Of a stretch of 36,513 nt of DNA, positions 30,432 through 36,513 are shown one piece after another; position 1 is the stretch's first letter; each line of letters begins with the position of its first letter. The translations under genes and the position numbers were made by a program. The notes beneath the pieces are model-generated. The model was not told the DNA's origin and did no database searches. It worked only from the letters and a program-made list of their open reading frames with translations. Source of the stretch: a bacterium (lineage in GTDB: Bacteria; Sysuimicrobiota; Sysuimicrobiia; Sysuimicrobiales; Segetimicrobiaceae); assembly GCA_035308905.1 (NCBI GenBank), contig DATGFS010000068.1:1-36513 (forward strand). The letters run 5' to 3'.

Positions 30432-30509
30432 TCAGAGCGTAGGGGCCGGGAACGTCTCGGCCCCCTCGTCCTGCCTAGACACGCGCAGGAGAAGGGAGGG
30501 CAAGAGAAC

Positions 30510-31118
30510 ATGCGAGTAGGCATCTACGCTCGGGTTTCGACCCACGATAAGAACCAGGCCCCGGAAACTCAGTTGGTCCCAATGCGGGACTACGTGAAGG
30601 CGCAGGGTTGGTCAGTCGTCGGCGAGTTCGTAGACAAGACCTCAGCGCTCGACCTGCGCGGCCGTGAACACTGGCGCGAATTGCTTTCACTGGCTGCCCG
30701 GCGGAAACTCGACGTGATCCTCGTATGGAAACTCGACCGCGCGTTTCGCAGCGTGGCGCACATGGTCAGTACGGTGGAAGACCTGCGGCGGTGGGGGGTC
30801 GGCTTCCGCAGTTATTCGGAAGCGATGATTGATACGTCCGGCACTTCGCCGATGTCCGATCTGCTGCTGAACATCCTCGCCAGCGTGGCGCAGTTCGAGC
30901 GGGCGCTAATCTCCGAGCGGGTTCGGGCAGGCATGGAGCGAGCAAAGCGCCAGGGTAAGGCAGTCGGGCGCCCGCACATCCTGAACGGCGCTCTCGATGC
31001 GCTGGTCCCGGACATTCGGGCGGGACGGCTCAGCCATCGTCAGGCCGCCCGGCAGTTGGGTGTGTCTGCCTCCACGGTGTACCGGCGCCTTCAGAAGATC
31101 GAGGCGGTGTCAGCATGA
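30510..31118 (+). CDS. Resolvase/invertase-type serine recombinase
   Basis: 202 residues from an ATG with GAGAAGGGAGGG upstream. The catalytic resolvase domain (1-140) shows YARVSTHDKNQ with nucleophile S10, VWKLDRAFRS as the arginine block, and SPMSDLLLNILASVAQFERA with the long E-helix (LISERVRAGMERAKRQGKAV). GRPHILNG and a C-terminal helix-turn-helix (LSHRQAARQLGVSASTVYRR) complete a small resolvase. It should cut and rejoin DNA at short inverted sites via a 5'-phosphoserine link. The next ORF, overlapping by ATGA, carries a domain normally fused in large serine integrases. Confidence 0.93.
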   Translation: MRVGIYARVSTHDKNQAPETQLVPMRDYVKAQGWSVVGEFVDKTSALDLRGREHWRELLSLAARRKLDVILVWKLDRAFRSVAHMVSTVEDLRRWGVGFRSYSEAMIDTSGTSPMSDLLLNILASVAQFERALISERVRAGMERAKRQGKAVGRPHILNGALDALVPDIRAGRLSHRQAARQLGVSASTVYRRLQKIEAVSA

Positions 31119-31372
31119 CGCGGAAACTCACTGGCGCTCCTTATGGCTTCAAGAGGTGGATTCCTGAGCCCGATCCTCGGGAGTTGACCGTGGTTAGGCG
31201 AATCTTCGCGTGGCACAAAGAGGGCCTGTCCCTCCGCGAGATCGCCGGTCGGCTGAACGAGGAGAAGGTGCCTACGAAGACGCGGGCTGCGGGCGGATGG
31301 CGGTCTGAGACTGTCCGCCTGATCCTCAATAACCGGGCGCTGTACGTCCCGCATCTAGGAGGCAAGAAGTGA
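31115..31372 (+). CDS. Stand-alone Recombinase (PF07508-like) domain protein
   Basis: 85 residues starting in the ATGA overlap with the serine recombinase. PYGFKRWIPEPDPRELTVVR, RIFAWHKEGLSLREIAGRLN and GGWRSETVRLILNNRALY follow the Recombinase domain that normally sits directly after the resolvase domain in large serine integrases and binds DNA. Here it is a separate ORF after a complete small resolvase with its own helix-turn-helix. The zinc-ribbon and coiled-coil parts of large integrases are missing. Either the integrase is split or this is a recombination-directionality or accessory DNA-binding factor derived from one. Confidence 0.8.
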   Translation: MTRKLTGAPYGFKRWIPEPDPRELTVVRRIFAWHKEGLSLREIAGRLNEEKVPTKTRAAGGWRSETVRLILNNRALYVPHLGGKK

Positions 31373-31623
31373 AGGACCCCAAGACCATCGCTGTTTACGT
31401 GAGGAAGGGCGAGGCTGATGAGCGGGTGCTCTCGTTCCGAATCTCGGAGGACCTGCCACAAGAGGAACTCCTCGCGCACGGCTTTGCGCTAGACGGGAAC
31501 ACGGCCCTTCGCAGCGTCCCAAAGACCTCGCCGGAGGGCACCTTCACTGAGCGGTTATACAAGGCGCAGGCAGAGACCGTGACATGGCTGGCAAAGCGCG
31601 GCTATCGCGTCGAGTTCAAGTAG
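31369..31623 (+). CDS. Small hypothetical protein of mobile operon
   Basis: 84 residues from a GTG preceded by AGGAGGCAAGAA; it overlaps the previous stop (GTGA). It has strands and helices typical of a compact fold (TIAVYVRKGEADERVLSFRI and TERLYKAQAETVTWLAKRGY). No motif known. Translational coupling to the recombinase pair suggests a linked role. Confidence 0.6.
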   Translation: MKDPKTIAVYVRKGEADERVLSFRISEDLPQEELLAHGFALDGNTALRSVPKTSPEGTFTERLYKAQAETVTWLAKRGYRVEFK

Positions 31624-31670
31624 AGCACCAGACTCGAACAGATCAGAGAGAATCGGAGGGGAGACGGGAC

Positions 31671-32042
31671 ATGAGGCAGCGGAAGGCGATCCGGACTGAG
31701 CAAGACGCCATCAAGGCATTACCACTGCTCGAAGCCCGGTTGACCGCCGGGATGTTCTCGGCGGAACACACGCGAGATGAAGCGAGACTAGGGCTCGCCG
31801 ACACAGAGGGTGAGATTCAGGACAGCCATCGCTTACTAGCCTCTGATCTACCACCCGACCTTCGCGCCGCTCTACAGGCGAACCTCAACAAGATCGAACG
31901 ATGCCGGAAGCGCCTCTCGGGCCTCCTGAAGCAGTTGGAGCGGCGTGTCCGAAATTTGCGAAAGAGCCGAGACAAGGTGCAGGTTTATCGGTGCCGCCTC
32001 ATCGTCACGGGGAGCCTGACCGGGCGCCTTCGCGCTCGCTGA
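31671..32042 (+). CDS. Small coiled-coil protein, last gene of operon
   Basis: 123 residues from an ATG preceded by GGAGGGGAGACGGG; an in-frame ATG at 31584 lies inside the previous gene and is unlikely. Almost the whole protein is charged helix, with RTEQDAIKALPLLEARLTAG, then LQANLNKIERCRKRLSGLLK and QLERRVRNLRKSRDKVQVYR suggesting a coiled coil. It is followed by a classical terminator that closes the operon. Function unknown; perhaps a structural or DNA-binding helper. Confidence 0.55.
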   Translation: MRQRKAIRTEQDAIKALPLLEARLTAGMFSAEHTRDEARLGLADTEGEIQDSHRLLASDLPPDLRAALQANLNKIERCRKRLSGLLKQLERRVRNLRKSRDKVQVYRCRLIVTGSLTGRLRAR

Positions 32043-32063
32043 CTCCTCACCGGAAGAAACGAG

Positions 32064-32097
32064 AAGGGAGCCCGATTCATGGGCTCCTTTCTGTTTT
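32064..32097 (+). terminator. Rho-independent terminator closing the mobile operon
   Basis: AAGGGAGCCC (32064-32073) pairs with GGGCTCCTTT (32081-32090) with one G-T wobble and a GATTCAT loop, followed by CTGTTTTT. This is a classical intrinsic terminator and marks the end of the transcript begun at the 29162 promoter. Confidence 0.88.
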
Positions 32098-32167
32098 TAT
32101 GGGTCCTCCGCTGTCGCTGATCGTCCCATTCGGGAGATATGCACCTGTGCCCCAGCGCGGGGAACGG

Positions 32168-32785
32168 TCATTCGATGTTCGCGTACCCCTCCAATACCTT
32201 GATTGCCTCGGCCCCTGCGCTAAGGACTCTTTCAGATTCGCGCTGCAGCAGCGAACCCGCATTATCTATATATTCGCGCAACTGCTTCTTGAGGGCGCTC
32301 GTTACCGCCTGATGTTCGCGGCCTCCCGGCTCGAAGAGGTGGTCTATCGTAGTAGACTCGGCGATAGCCTGATGGGTTCGGAGGTCCTCCATGTAGGCAC
32401 GCACATTGGCTACTGTCTCACCGATGGACTCTGTATGCGCCTTAGCAAGTGTGTATGCTCTTACGATAACCTCCGCTTCCTTTTGCTTGAAGAGTCCGAG
32501 ATTCGTTGTGTTCCCGTCATACACGGCAAAGAGATTGGTGGCGCGGACGTAACCTCCTAGTTCAATGGGTTGCCCTGGGACCCACTGCTTAATTCGGGAA
32601 CCGAAAACTTCCAGGTAGCGCTCACGCAACGCTTTTGCCTCCGCCAGTAGTGCCGAGGCTACCCGTCGTTTTGATTCAGTTACGCGTCTTCCATGTTGCA
32701 CCGATTCTCGCAGCCAATTCAATCCAAAGCCAAGACCAACACCCGCCAAGGTTGCACCTGCGGTCACATAATCGCCAGCCATCAT
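32168..32785 (-). CDS. Membrane-anchored helical protein, unknown
   Basis: 205 residues from ATG ATG preceded by GAAGGAGGGAA. An N-terminal hydrophobic helix (GDYVTAGATLAGVGLGFGLN) is followed by an alpha-helical cytoplasmic domain (RVASALLAEAKALRERYLEV, LFKQKEAEVIVRAYTLAKAH and a late helix EYIDNAGSLLQRESERVL). The layout, one membrane helix plus about 170 helical residues, is common among uncharacterised proteins in mobile elements. It is divergent from the gene at 32936. No catalytic motif seen. Confidence 0.7.
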   Translation of the reverse strand: MMAGDYVTAGATLAGVGLGFGLNWLRESVQHGRRVTESKRRVASALLAEAKALRERYLEVFGSRIKQWVPGQPIELGGYVRATNLFAVYDGNTTNLGLFKQKEAEVIVRAYTLAKAHTESIGETVANVRAYMEDLRTHQAIAESTTIDHLFEPGGREHQAVTSALKKQLREYIDNAGSLLQRESERVLSAGAEAIKVLEGYANIE

Positions 32786-32935
32786 TTCCCTCCTTCACGA
32801 ACGGCAGGAGTGGAATAGACTTATCGGGCCCGGAGAGAACTCCTTGGTTCATCGAGCAGTTCCCATCTGGAGACCAACTCGGCCTTGTCGTGGGCATAGG
32901 CAATATCCGTAGGGTAGTTCTTGCGAGGTGAACCG

Positions 32936-33412
32936 ATGGGCGCCAAGGAGCGGGCGACTCAGCAAGCAATCGACGCTGCGATTGATGCTGTATTCAGAGG
33001 CATCGAGCCGGACGCCAGGATCTACGAGCGGGACATTCGGACCATACTTCACGCGGCTGCTACAGCCGCAGACTCGAAGCAGATGCCGCCTGCACCCCTC
33101 TTGGCGGTCACGGCTGCTGAACGTGCTCTCTGCACTCAGGCTTTGGGCGTGCCCTTCAATCTGGACGTTTGGGGCTCGCTCTCCGAGGAGTTGCGGGGGC
33201 TCGACGGGATCGCCGACAAGTTGCTCGCCTCATATAATCGTGCGGAATCCTGGGAAGAAGCCATTGTCGATTACGCGCTGAAGTATCGTCTCATCGTGCC
33301 CTACACGGGCGAGCCCGCTACGATTGAGGAAACGAAGCAGTTTATCACCAAGACTCAGTTATTCCTGGCGCTCTTTGAGAACGTGTACACGCCGAGGAGC
33401 AAGGGAAACTAG
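32936..33412 (+). CDS. Hypothetical protein
   Basis: 158 residues from the ATG at 32936, preceded by GCGAGGTGAACC. The upstream in-frame ATG at 32921 would hide that ribosome-binding site. It is mostly helical: ERATQQAIDAAIDAVFRGIE, IRTILHAAATAADSK and ETKQFITKTQLFLALFENVY. No family or motif recognised. A hairpin follows the stop and may end transcription towards the convergent gene. Confidence 0.6.
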   Translation: MGAKERATQQAIDAAIDAVFRGIEPDARIYERDIRTILHAAATAADSKQMPPAPLLAVTAAERALCTQALGVPFNLDVWGSLSEELRGLDGIADKLLASYNRAESWEEAIVDYALKYRLIVPYTGEPATIEETKQFITKTQLFLALFENVYTPRSKGN

Positions 33413-33431
33413 ACTGCGCTGCCCTCGTTCC

Positions 33432-33498
33432 GCTATCGTCGCCCGCTATCATCAGCGCTCCTGAATCGGCTCAGGAGAGCGCTATCTGCTATCGTCGC
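33432..33498. repeat. Direct repeat GCTATCGTCGC flanking the hairpin
   Basis: The 11-base word GCTATCGTCGC occurs at 33432-33442 and 33488-33498, on either side of the 33454-33483 hairpin, and shorter GCTATC words lie between. It may mark an old recombination or insertion footprint, or arise from the convergent 3' ends. Confidence 0.4.
33454..33483. terminator. Hairpin between convergent genes
   Basis: AGCGC-TCCTGA (from 33454) pairs with TCAGGA-GA-GCGCT (ending 33483), interrupted by a two-base bulge, with a short loop. It lies between the stops of the convergent genes at 33412 and 33489. There is no T-run, so terminator activity is plausible but unproven. Confidence 0.5.
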
Positions 33499-33803
33499 AG
33501 TCTCCCGCCGCGCGCGATCTGTTCGCAGCGGCGGATCTGGGCCTCACGAACGCGCCGGTTCTCTCGCCGTAGGTCCTGCTCGGTGTCGAGGTAGAGCCCC
33601 ACATCTTTCGCGAGCGCACGAAACACGGTGCGCCTCGCCGCTTCATCCGGCAGTCCTTGAACCACCAGCCGACAGAGCGTTCGGATGACGCGCTCCATCC
33701 GCCGCCGCCAGTCCGCCGCTTCCGCTCTATCGCGGAGAGCACGGTCTAGGCGCTGGGCGGTTCGCGCCTCCTTGGATGTCGCCGTAGTGCGTCTCCTAGT
33801 CAT
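33489..33803 (-). CDS. Small basic helical protein, unknown
   Basis: 104 residues from the ATG at 33803, with GAGGGGG upstream; a GTG at 33848 would lengthen it by 15 residues. It is extremely rich in Arg and Glu (TAQRLDRALRDRAEAADWRR, then RRENRRVREAQIRRCEQIAR) and predicted to be nearly all helix. It may be a small nucleic-acid-associated protein of the mobile element, for example a terminase-small-subunit-like or structural protein, but no motif supports a specific call. Confidence 0.5.
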   Translation of the reverse strand: MTRRRTTATSKEARTAQRLDRALRDRAEAADWRRRMERVIRTLCRLVVQGLPDEAARRTVFRALAKDVGLYLDTEQDLRRENRRVREAQIRRCEQIARGGRLRR

Positions 33804-33848
33804 TCGGGCCGAACCCCCTCTCGGGACCACCAAAGAAATTTGGGACAC

Positions 33849-34148
33849 CCTAACCTTCTAACCGTGCAAGGGCGGTGCAGACATAGCCCCGGAGTGGACG
33901 GGAATGTGTCCCAGGAACGGGTCCGGGTTCAAGAAAGCCGACCCGGAGTTTGACAGGATGTGTTCCAAGGAGGCGGCTGAGTCTTCGTAGGGGACGCTTC
34001 CTTCTCTTCTCTAGGCTCAGGCTCATGATGGGGTCGGCGATTAGGCCCGCCGGGACGGTTCGCTCGGTTCCGGCCCGCGTATAACGACAGACACGCTAGA
34101 GAGGGGCGGCACATCCTGTATAGCAACAACCACGGCCAGAGAGCCTCC
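33849..34148. other. Gene-free stretch with an imperfect repeat around a stem
   Basis: No ORF here has a ribosome-binding site. TCCGGGT (33922-33928) and ACCCGGA (33941-33947) form a perfect 7-base-pair stem. It is flanked by two imperfect copies of GGAATGTGTCCCAGGAACGG (33901-33920) and GGATGTGTTCCAAGGAGGCGG (33957-33976). The remainder (33980-34148) is GC-rich with nothing I recognise. A binding site or 3' processing region for the minus-strand operon is possible. Confidence 0.45.
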
Positions 34149-34400
34149 TCAGAACTGCTCGTCCGAGTCGGGCGGCAGCAGTCCCAGCGCTGTAGCGAAC
34201 TGCCGGGCGCTCTCTGCCTCTGGATGTTCCGCGTCCCGCTCGGTGGGCGCCGAGAAAGTAGGACGCTCGCCCTGGGACACCCGCCCCCAAGCCGCGCGGT
34301 GGAACATGGCGTGCAGGATCAACTCCCGGCCTCGTTTCTCGGCTGCGCGTTGCGGGCGCCGAGAGCCGTTCGGACCCGCCCTGCGGTCGCGCGTTGGCAT
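34149..34400 (-). CDS. Small hypothetical protein
   Basis: 83 residues from an ATG preceded by GAGGAGG at good distance; longer in-frame starts (to 34478) are not supported. Basic N-terminus (MPTRDRRAGPNGSRRPQRAA) then a helical part (ELILHAMFHRAAWGRVSQGE) and an acidic C-terminus (LLPPDSDEQF). It continues the minus-strand series of small genes. No family recognised. Confidence 0.5.
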   Translation of the reverse strand: MPTRDRRAGPNGSRRPQRAAEKRGRELILHAMFHRAAWGRVSQGERPTFSAPTERDAEHPEAESARQFATALGLLPPDSDEQF

Positions 34401-34505
34401 CGTCCTGAACCTCCTCAGAACCCAGTCATAGCGCCAATTTTGGCCCCCATGATAGACGAGGGGGTATCCCAGGGCCAAAACGAGGTTTGTGCCATCCGCC
34501 AGAGC

Positions 34506-34853
34506 CTATTTTACAAGGGCCAGCGGAGGGCTATCTGCGTTACCACGGGCGACTTGGCGACGCTTCCGGAGTCCCGCCACTCGAAGCCTCGTCTTCTCTC
34601 TCCGGGACGCTCGGATATGGTGATCGCAGAACTTGGCGCGGATCCCGCTGACTGGCTGGCCGCAGGGCTCTCCATTCTCGACCCACGCGCACAGCCGTTC
34701 GGGAAGCCCGATCCTCCGAGTCCGCCCTGGAGTCGGCCCTGGAACAGCCCGACCGTACAAAGCGGGGCAGTACCCGAGGGGTCCACATCCTGGAGCGTAA
34801 GGACGCTCTGGGGTCTCCGGGCTCTCCTCTGACCCTTCCAGAACCACACTCAT
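34506..34853 (-). CDS. Small putative zinc-binding protein
   Basis: 115 residues from the ATG at 34853, which overlaps the preceding stop (ATGA) and is preceded by GAGGTGAGGG. A disordered Pro/Gly/Glu-rich first half is followed by CAWVENGEPCGQPV and AKFCDHH, a C-x7-C-x11-C-x-H-H arrangement that looks like a zinc site. A basic helical tail follows (RREKTRLRVAGLRKRRQVAR). Likely nucleic-acid binding. No family recognised. Confidence 0.55.
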   Translation of the reverse strand: MSVVLEGSEESPETPERPYAPGCGPLGYCPALYGRAVPGPTPGRTRRIGLPERLCAWVENGEPCGQPVSGIRAKFCDHHIRASRREKTRLRVAGLRKRRQVARGNADSPPLALVK

Positions 34854-35026
34854 TCCCTCACCTCGCTCGATGCTGGCGCCTCGGGCCGTTGAACACTCGG
34901 CCTCCCATGCGGATCCTGAACCCCGTGTGCCGCCCGGCAACAGCGCGAGGAGCAAAACTTATCTCGGTGCTGGATCGCCAGAGCCGGTAAGGGTTGCCCA
35001 CACGCCTTACAAACAGCGCTCGTCAT
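34850..35026 (-). CDS. Small zinc-finger protein (TRASH/FCS-like)
   Basis: 58 residues from the ATG at 35026, two bases after the stop of the large upstream gene. CKACGQPLP and KFCSSRCCRAAHG supply a C-x2-C and a C-x3-C pair with a following histidine, the pattern of small treble-clef FCS/TRASH-type zinc fingers often found in phage and plasmid genomes. The C-terminal 25 residues are hydrophilic and unstructured. It is coupled to its neighbours on both sides: the stop overlaps the next start (ATGA) and the start follows the large gene's stop at once. Confidence 0.6.
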   Translation of the reverse strand: MTSAVCKACGQPLPALAIQHRDKFCSSRCCRAAHGVQDPHGRPSVQRPEAPASSEVRE

Positions 35027-35028
35027 GC

Positions 35029-36513
35029 TCACCGTTGCGGGTGTCCCCGCTCCCACTTCACCACGCTCGTCAGCGTCGGGTAGCGCAAATGCAACTCCCG
35101 CGCCGCCCTGGGCGAGAGCCGCTTCCCGTTCTCGCGGTAGACTTGGGAGAGCACATCATCCAACTCGCGGTTGTATTCGTTCATCAGATCCGTCGCGGTC
35201 TTCGTGTCGCCCCTCGCGGCCGCGACGTTCATTTGCAGCCGGACCTGATCTTTCTTCTCGAAGGTGAGATAGTGAAGCCGCGTCTCAGCAGGCGTGCTCT
35301 TGGGCGTCGTGATGCCCGCCAAGGTCTCCAGGGCCTTCGCCGGGCTCTGCGTGAACTGCGAGACAAAGCGCTGAGGGGCGAACGACTTCAGGAACTCGGT
35401 CCCGACGCCCTTGGCGATGGCGCCCGGCTTCGCATACGGATCGTAAACATTCTTGCCCGTGAAGATGTCTCTGTTGAAAAATGCCTGAGCCGCCGCGAGA
35501 GACGCCGGAGCGGGTGTGATGATACTGGTGAGCAAACTCGTCCACTGCCGCTGCTGGCGCGTCAGGTCCCAGATACCCTGTGCGATGCTCGTCGGGCCGA
35601 ACCGGCGAACGTAAGTCTTTTGATCGCCGGTCAGATGGCGGGCCAGCGTGTCCATCGTCGGATAGAGCGCCATCATAAACCCGAAGGCCGCGAGTTTGTC
35701 GAGCGCAGCGAAGCGCTCGCTCGGTGGCAGAGAGCGGTCGATTAACTCCTTGCCGATCTGCCCCCAGTTCTTCAGTAGGCCGTAGTGATAGGCGCCGAAC
35801 ATCGTGAGGTTCGGGTTGGTCAGCGCCGCCGAGAGCGGGCCACTGTTCAGGATACGCGCCGGGACCCGGTAGTCCGGGATGTGCCGTCCGACGCGACGGA
35901 TCGCTTCCTCCAGCGTGTACCCGGCCCGCTCCTCCTCGAAAATCGCCTGCATCGTCAGCAAGTCGTTCACTTGCCACGTCGCTTTGTGGCTCAGGTCGTA
36001 GATCAAAGAGAGCGGTCCCATCGGGCCATCGAGGTGGAGGACCTTCGCGACCCGCATCAGCAGCAACGGATTCGCTTTGAGGTCACTCCCCATCTTATCG
36101 AGCAACAGTTTCTGAAGCGCTTCGCCTCTGAACTCGTTCGCCATCAGCGGAGCGCCAGCGTGAAGCAAACGCAAGTAGTCGTCGTTCTGCGTCCGCAGCG
36201 CCTCGAAGGCCCGCGCCCCCGTCTCGCCAAGCGTCTTCCACGCCGAAGGAGCGACCCAGCGGGAGAGGCCACGGTTCATGAACCAATGACCGCCGACGTT
36301 CGGAATGTGAATCAGCGGGTTGAAGAAGATCGCTGTCCGGAGGATCCGGTTCAGCCCGCCAAGGAACCCCTCGCCGTCGAGAGCACCCTCGCCCATCCGG
36401 TACTTCCCATACCAACGGTCGAGCGAATCGGCCACCCGAGGATCAAAGACGAACCCGCGCAGTTGGGGAATCTGGCTTGGGCGCCATGACTCGACGCGGC
36501 CAAAGAGTCCGCG
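35029..36513 (-). CDS. C-terminal part of a very large phage/plasmid-type protein (partial, runs off right edge)
   Basis: The frame is open to the right edge and encodes 494 residues before the TGA at 35029-35031. A GTG at 36435 is an internal codon, because the sequence continues sensibly upstream (PQLRGFVFDPRVADSLDRWY). The visible part is mostly helical with conserved-looking hydrophobic blocks: ILRTAIFFNPLIHIPNVGGH, AAFGFMMALYPTMDTLA and SIITPAPASLAAAQAFFNRD. No catalytic motif is visible. Helical C-terminal regions of this kind, in front of small zinc-finger genes, resemble the ends of large polyvalent proteins of phages and phage-plasmids. That assignment is inference; the N-terminal domains lie outside the window. 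Confidence 0.55.
   Translation of the reverse strand, partial: RGLFGRVESWRPSQIPQLRGFVFDPRVADSLDRWYGKYRMGEGALDGEGFLGGLNRILRTAIFFNPLIHIPNVGGHWFMNRGLSRWVAPSAWKTLGETGARAFEALRTQNDDYLRLLHAGAPLMANEFRGEALQKLLLDKMGSDLKANPLLLMRVAKVLHLDGPMGPLSLIYDLSHKATWQVNDLLTMQAIFEEERAGYTLEEAIRRVGRHIPDYRVPARILNSGPLSAALTNPNLTMFGAYHYGLLKNWGQIGKELIDRSLPPSERFAALDKLAAFGFMMALYPTMDTLARHLTGDQKTYVRRFGPTSIAQGIWDLTRQQRQWTSLLTSIITPAPASLAAAQAFFNRDIFTGKNVYDPYAKPGAIAKGVGTEFLKSFAPQRFVSQFTQSPAKALETLAGITTPKSTPAETRLHYLTFEKKDQVRLQMNVAAARGDTKTATDLMNEYNRELDDVLSQVYRENGKRLSPRAARELHLRYPTLTSVVKWERGHPQR

Noticed and set aside
31901-32560. 219-residue plus-strand ORF
   Set aside because: It runs across a clear rho-independent terminator and is antisense to a better supported minus-strand gene with a ribosome-binding site.
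33901-33950. Possible tRNA T-arm (GGGTTCAAG) near 33925
   Set aside because: The flanking bases do not form a T-stem, and no acceptor, D or anticodon stem can be built around it.
33929-34129. 66-residue minus-strand ORF
   Set aside because: No ribosome-binding site, Pro-rich low-complexity translation, and it covers a repeat and stem structure.
34224-34832. 202-residue plus-strand ORF
   Set aside because: Antisense to two minus-strand genes that both have good ribosome-binding sites; translation shows no domain.
1-36513. CRISPR arrays, rRNA and tRNA genes
   Set aside because: Looked for regularly spaced direct repeats, conserved rRNA blocks and cloverleaf patterns; none were seen by eye.

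Overview
The window is a contig piece from a high-GC bacterium. No rRNA or tRNA is present, so the phylum cannot be fixed from it. The DnaE1-type polymerase, a DUF881 protein, amicyanin-like cupredoxins and the strongly G/C-ending codons would suit a Terrabacteria-type lineage (Chloroflexota, Armatimonadota or relatives), but that placement is only an inference. The window falls into two parts that differ in composition and content. From 1 to about 23.1 kb it looks like chromosomal backbone: very GC-rich, with metabolic, envelope and regulatory genes. From about 23.4 kb to the right edge the sequence is visibly less GC-rich. It is packed with short hypothetical genes, a serine recombinase, an LPD29-type protein and the end of a very large phage/plasmid-type protein, so it reads as an integrated mobile element or accessory island.

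Backbone, left to right: the last codons of an IS3-type transposase; dnaE with a recognisable promoter just downstream of the IS tail; a DUF881 membrane protein overlapping dnaE; an FAD-dependent oxidoreductase; a ribbon-helix-helix/PIN toxin-antitoxin pair with promoter and operator-like palindrome; a ferric-reductase-like membrane protein. A minus-strand group follows: a 39-residue membrane peptide, an anchored periplasmic protein, a polytopic membrane protein and a universal stress protein. Next is a plus-strand lipid operon: PlsC acyltransferase, acyl-CoA/ACP ligase, MFS transporter, alpha/beta hydrolase, second PlsC-like acyltransferase and YihY/BrkB membrane protein. The first three have the gene order of a split Aas-LplT lysophospholipid salvage system. 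A NarL-type two-component system lies convergent to it.

The 17.8-23.1 kb section is an envelope/copper-protein cluster. It holds a YVTN beta-propeller fused to an amicyanin-like cupredoxin, a divergent ECF sigma factor fused to a transmembrane segment and an RskA-like anti-sigma C-terminal domain, a stand-alone cupredoxin closely resembling the fused one, a CsgG/FlgT-like periplasmic protein, and a caspase-like protein with the catalytic cysteine motif but no histidine at the expected place. A small secreted protein closes the section.

The accessory part begins with small unknown proteins, a DUF3800 protein, an XRE-like regulator and a membrane-anchored protein. It then has a LigD-type ATP-dependent DNA ligase whose 3' end overlaps a zinc-ribbon plus single-HKD phospholipase-D-fold protein, a plausible DNA end-processing and sealing pair. 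About 780 bases without a convincing gene follow, with AT-rich repeats, a chain of hairpins and a strong promoter. That promoter drives a tightly coupled operon: zinc-ribbon protein, unknown protein, LPD29 protein, resolvase-type serine recombinase, a separate ORF encoding only the Recombinase (PF07508-like) domain, and small proteins, ending in a good rho-independent terminator. The right end carries minus-strand small zinc-binding genes coupled to the C-terminal 494 residues of a large protein that runs off the window.
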